Assembly (NCBI GenBank): GCA_947495985.1
Contig: CANMBD010000002.1
Span: forward strand, 248,001-312,000
From: an uncultured Sphingomonadaceae bacterium
GTDB taxonomy: Bacteria > Pseudomonadota > Alphaproteobacteria > Sphingomonadales > Sphingomonadaceae
DNA length: 64,000 nucleotides
Direction: 5' to 3'
The position numbers and the translations under genes are program-made. A model generated the notes under the pieces. The model was not told the DNA's origin, made no database searches, and saw only the letters and a list, made by a program, of their open reading frames with translations. How positions within the stretch are numbered: position 1 is the first letter of the stretch; each line of letters begins with the position of its first letter. Of the stretch, positions 60,453 to 64,000 are shown in pieces.

Positions 60453-60843
60453 CCGCAATCGCCTCAATTTCAATCATCAGATCAGGCGACGCCAGCGCCG
60501 CACAACCGATCAAAGTGAAGGCGACCTGATTTCCGTCAAGGAACGCCATTATCTCTGGAAAGGCTTCCGCACCCTTTTCTTCCGTATAATCCACAATGAA
60601 GGCGCGAGCAGATACGATATTCTCTGGCCCGGCTCCAGCCGAAGCCAGCGCCTTACCAAGATTGCTACTCGCAATCTTCGCCTGTTCGGCCAGATTATCG
60701 GGGGCCGGATCGCCGCCCGGGGTCCAGGCCACCTGGCCAGAGATGAAAATCATCTTCCCTGGCCTACAAGTCGTAACCTGCGAATAGCCTATCGAACCGG
60801 CGTCCGGCAACGTATCGGGGTTGATCCGCTTAATATCAGGCAT
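60445..60843 (-). CDS. Rid family protein
   Basis: 132 residues, one YjgF/YER057c/UK114 domain: GYSQVTTCRPGKMIFISGQVAWTP-type N-terminal region, NLGKALASAGAGPENIVSARAFI, and C-terminal PDLMIEIEAIAVV. Classical RidA deaminates enamines/imines and has an arginine shortly before this C-terminal strand (R105 in E. coli); here the corresponding stretch is IGCAALASPDL, without it. So it belongs to another Rid subgroup of unknown substrate. 2 bases separate it from the preceding gene. Confidence 0.83.
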   Translation of the reverse strand: MPDIKRINPDTLPDAGSIGYSQVTTCRPGKMIFISGQVAWTPGGDPAPDNLAEQAKIASSNLGKALASAGAGPENIVSARAFIVDYTEEKGAEAFPEIMAFLDGNQVAFTLIGCAALASPDLMIEIEAIAVV

Positions 60844-60845
60844 GA

Positions 60846-61604
60846 TTACTCACCTTTCCAATCGGGTTTGCGTTTCTGGGCGAAAGCAAGCGATCCCTCC
60901 TGTGCGTCCTTGGACATAAATACAGGGCCGGTAATTTCGGCCTGCTTTTTCCAGGCTTCTTCGCTGGTCCAATCATAGCTTTCGTTGATGATTTTCTTGG
61001 TTGCTTTCAATGCCAGCGGGCCATTGGCTGCGACAGTCGCCGCCAATTCGATCGCTGCATCCAAAGCAGGGCCATCGGTCAGGCGATTTACGAACCCAAC
61101 ATCATAGGCTCGCTGGGCAGAGAAGAAATCACCGGTCAGAGCCATCTCCATCGCAATGCGCTTGCCAACCAATTGCTGGAGCTTGATCACGCCACCCGCT
61201 GCTGCGACGAGCGAGCGCTTGACCTCTGGAATACCAAATTTCGCATTGCTGTTAGCGACGCAAAGATCACAGGCAAGAGCCAGTTCCAGACCGCCCGCCA
61301 GCGCATAGCCTTCGACTGCCGCAATGATCGGTTTTTCCGGACCCTTTTCGGTGATGCCACCGAAGCCATAGCCTTTCACCGCTGGCGTTTCGCCGCGCAA
61401 AAAGCCTTTGAGATCCATACCAGAACAAAATGTACCGCCAGCGCCAGTGATGATCCCGGCATTGAGGCTGTTGTCGTTGTCAAGCTGCTCCATGGCGGCT
61501 CTTATGCCTTCGGCTGCCGCCTTGGTCATGGCGTTCTTCGCATCCGGGCGGTTGATAGTGACGATAATAAAGCCGTCCTGAATATCCGTAAGTACTTCTG
61601 ACAT
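60846..61604 (-). CDS. Enoyl-CoA hydratase
   Basis: 252 residues. Both catalytic glutamates are kept: in YALAGGLELALACD and in AKFGIPEVKRSLVAAAGG; CoA-binding FCSGMDLKGF is present. Of the three crotonases in this window it is the only one with the full hydratase active site. It adds water to 2-enoyl-CoA, following the dehydrogenases encoded just upstream in the operon. Confidence 0.9.
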   Translation of the reverse strand: MSEVLTDIQDGFIIVTINRPDAKNAMTKAAAEGIRAAMEQLDNDNSLNAGIITGAGGTFCSGMDLKGFLRGETPAVKGYGFGGITEKGPEKPIIAAVEGYALAGGLELALACDLCVANSNAKFGIPEVKRSLVAAAGGVIKLQQLVGKRIAMEMALTGDFFSAQRAYDVGFVNRLTDGPALDAAIELAATVAANGPLALKATKKIINESYDWTSEEAWKKQAEITGPVFMSKDAQEGSLAFAQKRKPDWKGE

Positions 61605-61624
61605 GTTGATCTCTCCTTTAAATC

Positions 61625-62749
61625 CTAATCGAACAGCAAGCCGGCCAGTTTTGACCGTTGGTAAGCGGCGTCGCCGATCAACGCGCCGTCAAAAATAGCT
61701 TTGCGGCGATGCAGTTGTGCATCGCAATCATGGGTAAAACCAAAACCGCCATGGAACTGGATGGAGCGGTCGGCTGCTCGGCTATAGCTCGAATGCGCCT
61801 GAGCGGCTGCCATGCGAACCGCCACTTCGCCGCGCCCCTGTTCGCCCCAACTATGGGCAGCGCTGTAGAGATGCGTGCGCGCCTTTTCATATTCAACATA
61901 ATTGTCGACCGTCGGATGTTTCAATGCCTGGTAGCTACCGATAATCTTGTCAAACTGCTTGCGTGTCTTGAGATATTCGAGCGTATAATCGATTACCGCC
62001 TGCGACCCGCCCGTCATCTCGGCCGCATGAATCAACCCGGCTGCGAGTTCAATCTTTTCAATCGTTTCACGTGTCCGGTTGCCATCGAACAGAGCATCAG
62101 CCGCTACCGTTACGCCATCGAGGGTCAGTTCAAAACTGCGCGCAGTTTCGTCGATAATAGCCTCGCGCCGCAATGCCCCATCCGGCAATGCGCTGCGTTC
62201 GATCATTGCAAAGCGGACATCCCCGTCCACCTCCACCGAAGCGATGATCAGCTCTGCACTATCAGCCCAGCGCACCAATTGCTTCTTGCCAGACAAGGTT
62301 ATGCCGCCCGCGGTTTCTTTACCGGTGCTGGCAACATGACCGAGATCCCAGTCACCATGATCTTCCCGAAGGGCCAGTGTTGCCCCGGTGCCCGCGGCAA
62401 TTTTCGGCAGCCAAGCGGCTTGCTGTGCTTCACTCCCGCCCGCCAGCAGGGCCTGCGCCGCTATCGTCGTTGAACCAAAAGGTGTGCTCAGAAGATTGCG
62501 CCCCATTTGCTCGGCAATGGGAACCACTTCCGCCATGGAAAGGCCAACACCATCATGCGCTTCGGGAATGGCTATGGCCAGCCAGCCAAGTTCGCCAATT
62601 TCTCTCCAGACGTCCGGATCATAGCCGAGATCATCCTCCATCAAGGAGCGAACCTTATCTATAGGAGATTTGTCGCGGCAGAAGTTGGTTGCCACATCCA
62701 TCAATTCAATTTGCTCTTCGGTCGTGCCGATATCGCCTAGATTATTCAT
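61625..62749 (-). CDS. Acyl-CoA dehydrogenase, shorter partner of a second pair
   Basis: 374 residues. GELGWLAIAIPEAHDGVGLS, a central beta domain with reduced motifs, TRKQFDKIIGSYQALKHPTVD and IQFHGGFGFTHDCDAQLHRRK near the C-terminus, the beta-type signature also seen in the product of 54007-55032. It follows the longer dehydrogenase gene by 29 bases and probably forms a heteromer with it. Confidence 0.9.
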   Translation of the reverse strand: MNNLGDIGTTEEQIELMDVATNFCRDKSPIDKVRSLMEDDLGYDPDVWREIGELGWLAIAIPEAHDGVGLSMAEVVPIAEQMGRNLLSTPFGSTTIAAQALLAGGSEAQQAAWLPKIAAGTGATLALREDHGDWDLGHVASTGKETAGGITLSGKKQLVRWADSAELIIASVEVDGDVRFAMIERSALPDGALRREAIIDETARSFELTLDGVTVAADALFDGNRTRETIEKIELAAGLIHAAEMTGGSQAVIDYTLEYLKTRKQFDKIIGSYQALKHPTVDNYVEYEKARTHLYSAAHSWGEQGRGEVAVRMAAAQAHSSYSRAADRSIQFHGGFGFTHDCDAQLHRRKAIFDGALIGDAAYQRSKLAGLLFD

Positions 62750-62778
62750 TTATCCGTCCTGATTTGTCTTGTTTAGGC

Positions 62779-63993
62779 TTAGCGTGTCTTTGGCAGACCA
62801 AGGGCATGCTCGGCGACAATATTGCGCTGAATTTCGGAAGTTCCGCCACCAATGGTTGCGGAGAAGCTGTTGAGATAACTGCGGTGCCAATAGCCATCAT
62901 CCACCGCATTTTCGTCGCCAACATAATAGCCCGCCTTGGTCCCCTGAAAGCCGAGCGAGAACTCGGTCAGCTCGCGGATTAACTCGGTCCGCGCCAGCTT
63001 GTTCATCAGCGGCAGTCCCATGGGCTTGTCCTGCATGAGCTGTGGCATCCGGCGGCGGGTATTGTTAAGATTGAGCGCCTGAATATCGATCATATATTGC
63101 GTCATCTTGTCGCGCATCACCGGATCATCGAGCAAGGGCTTGCCACCCCGCACCGAATTTTTCGCCAGTTCGACAATCTGCATCACATCCAGTTCCTTGA
63201 CGAAATATCCGCCCACCGGTTTCACCTTCGCACCGCGTTCATATTCCAGCGTCTTCATCGCCATCGACCAGCCATTGCCCTCCCCGCCAAACAGGCAGTC
63301 GGCAGAGATGCGCGCATCGGTAAAGAAGGTCTGCACAAAGCCATATTCGCCGGTCAGCTTCTTGATCCGGCTGGTGCTGATCCCGTCAATCTTCATCGGG
63401 TTCAGGAAGAAGCTGAGACCTTTATATTTATTCTCTGCCTCGAAATCGGTGCGCGCGAGCAGGATCATATATTTCGCCCGGTCGCCTAGCGAGGTCCAGA
63501 TTTTCGATCCGTTGAGGACATATTCATCGCCGTCTTTGACCGCTTTCAACTGCGCATTGCCAAGATCACTGCCATGTTCCGGCTCTGAAAATCCCTGACA
63601 CCAGATATCCTCTGCATTGAGCATGCCTTTGATATATTTCTGCTTCTGCTCCTCCGACCCGAGATCGAGGATCAGCGGCCCGGCCCAGCCATTGCCAATC
63701 GCGTTGAGCATGATTGGCGCGTCATATTTTTTCATCGCCCGGGTGGCCGCGCGCTGGAAATCGGTATGCAGCCCGCCACCGCCATATTCTTTCGGCCAGC
63801 TGGCACCAAGATAGCCAGCCTCATACACCTTGCGCTGCCACTCGCGCAGGAAATCAAACTGTTCGTCCGTTGACACCTCCATGAAGGTCAGCGGCAGCAT
63901 GAAGCCGGGATCACGAACCGTGTTCTCTTTGAACCACGCATCGGCGGCTTCGGTATATTCCTTTAATTCGGCTGCATCGGGCTTGTCAGACAT
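62779..63993 (-). CDS. Acyl-CoA dehydrogenase, larger partner of a second pair
   Basis: 404 residues, complete; the ATG is 7 bases from the window end. GASWPKEYGGGGL, CQGFSEPEHGSDLGN, YVLNGSKIWTSLGDRAKYM, LEYERGAKVKP and the C-terminal ATIGGGTSEIQRNIVAEHALGLP are present. It heads the visible part of an operon (two dehydrogenases, hydratase, Rid protein, hydrolase, nitrilase); more genes may precede it outside the window. Confidence 0.92.
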   Translation of the reverse strand: MSDKPDAAELKEYTEAADAWFKENTVRDPGFMLPLTFMEVSTDEQFDFLREWQRKVYEAGYLGASWPKEYGGGGLHTDFQRAATRAMKKYDAPIMLNAIGNGWAGPLILDLGSEEQKQKYIKGMLNAEDIWCQGFSEPEHGSDLGNAQLKAVKDGDEYVLNGSKIWTSLGDRAKYMILLARTDFEAENKYKGLSFFLNPMKIDGISTSRIKKLTGEYGFVQTFFTDARISADCLFGGEGNGWSMAMKTLEYERGAKVKPVGGYFVKELDVMQIVELAKNSVRGGKPLLDDPVMRDKMTQYMIDIQALNLNNTRRRMPQLMQDKPMGLPLMNKLARTELIRELTEFSLGFQGTKAGYYVGDENAVDDGYWHRSYLNSFSATIGGGTSEIQRNIVAEHALGLPKTR

Positions 63994-64000
63994 GGGGCTG

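Noticed and set aside
1..64000. CRISPR array or tandem repeat arrays
   Set aside because: I saw no regularly spaced direct repeats and no cas-like proteins anywhere in the window.

Overview
The window reads as chromosomal DNA of a sphingomonad (Alphaproteobacteria, Sphingomonadales; I would guess a marine Sphingorhabdus/Parasphingorhabdus-type genome). The grounds are a class I lysyl-tRNA synthetase, a TonB receptor of the Caulobacter/Xanthomonas type, the MJ0042 zinc-ribbon - ftsE - ftsX - YdcF - plsC order, many acyl-CoA dehydrogenases, and general protein relatedness. I could run no database search. No rRNA, CRISPR array, transposase or intact integrase is visible.

Region 1 (1-10.4 kb) is housekeeping and accessory: the 3' end of a fatty-acid desaturase; a cupin and a glutathione transferase transcribed away from a TetR regulator plus YeeE/YedE transporter across a promoter with two palindromes; a tightly coupled lysS - DUF3291 - mini-asparaginase operon; then NnrU, a DinG-type helicase and a SixA-type phosphatase.

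Region 2 (10.4-29.9 kb) is the centrepiece. Twelve consecutive genes, all on the minus strand, form a complete alginate/uronate catabolic locus: GntR regulator, TonB receptor, PL6 alginate lyase, PL17 oligoalginate lyase, KdgF, hexuronate-type MFS transporter, SDR reductase, KDG kinase, KDPG aldolase, a divergent PEP carboxylase homologue, an NRAMP-like transporter without the canonical metal motif, and mannonate dehydratase. Polymer is cut outside or in the periplasm, oligomers enter through the TonB receptor, PL17 makes unsaturated monomer, KdgF linearises it, the MFS protein imports it, the SDR reduces it to KDG, and KdgK/Eda yield pyruvate and glyceraldehyde-3-phosphate. UxuA feeds KDG from mannonate. 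The block is bounded on the right by an intact tRNA-Leu(GAG) and on the left by a 76-bp displaced 3' fragment of the same tRNA in direct orientation, with 26 bp identical at the ends. This is the expected geometry of an element inserted at a tRNA 3' end, so the alginate pathway appears to sit on a genomic island of about 19.5 kb that has lost its integrase.

Region 3 (30-38.5 kb) is core: MJ0042 zinc-ribbon protein, FtsE-FtsX, YdcF, PlsC-type acyltransferase, an AlaC-type aminotransferase, a Tat-exported PhoD phosphatase and a DUF3667 membrane protein.

Region 4 (38.6-64 kb) is dominated by acyl-CoA catabolism: TetR regulator, three crotonases, three SDRs or thiolase-type enzymes, aldehyde dehydrogenase, P450, acyl-CoA ligase, two pairs of acyl-CoA dehydrogenases, a nitronate-monooxygenase-type flavoprotein and an alkylsulfatase, together with a nitrilase, a RidA protein and an alpha/beta hydrolase. 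An 18-bp operator-like sequence recurs before the ligase-P450 operon, before the thiolase operon and before the flavoprotein-SDR pair, which suggests one regulon, perhaps for a steroid- or terpenoid-like side chain. Interspersed are purU, a 6-phosphogluconolactonase-like protein, an orphan gspH-gspI pair and a CPBP protease.
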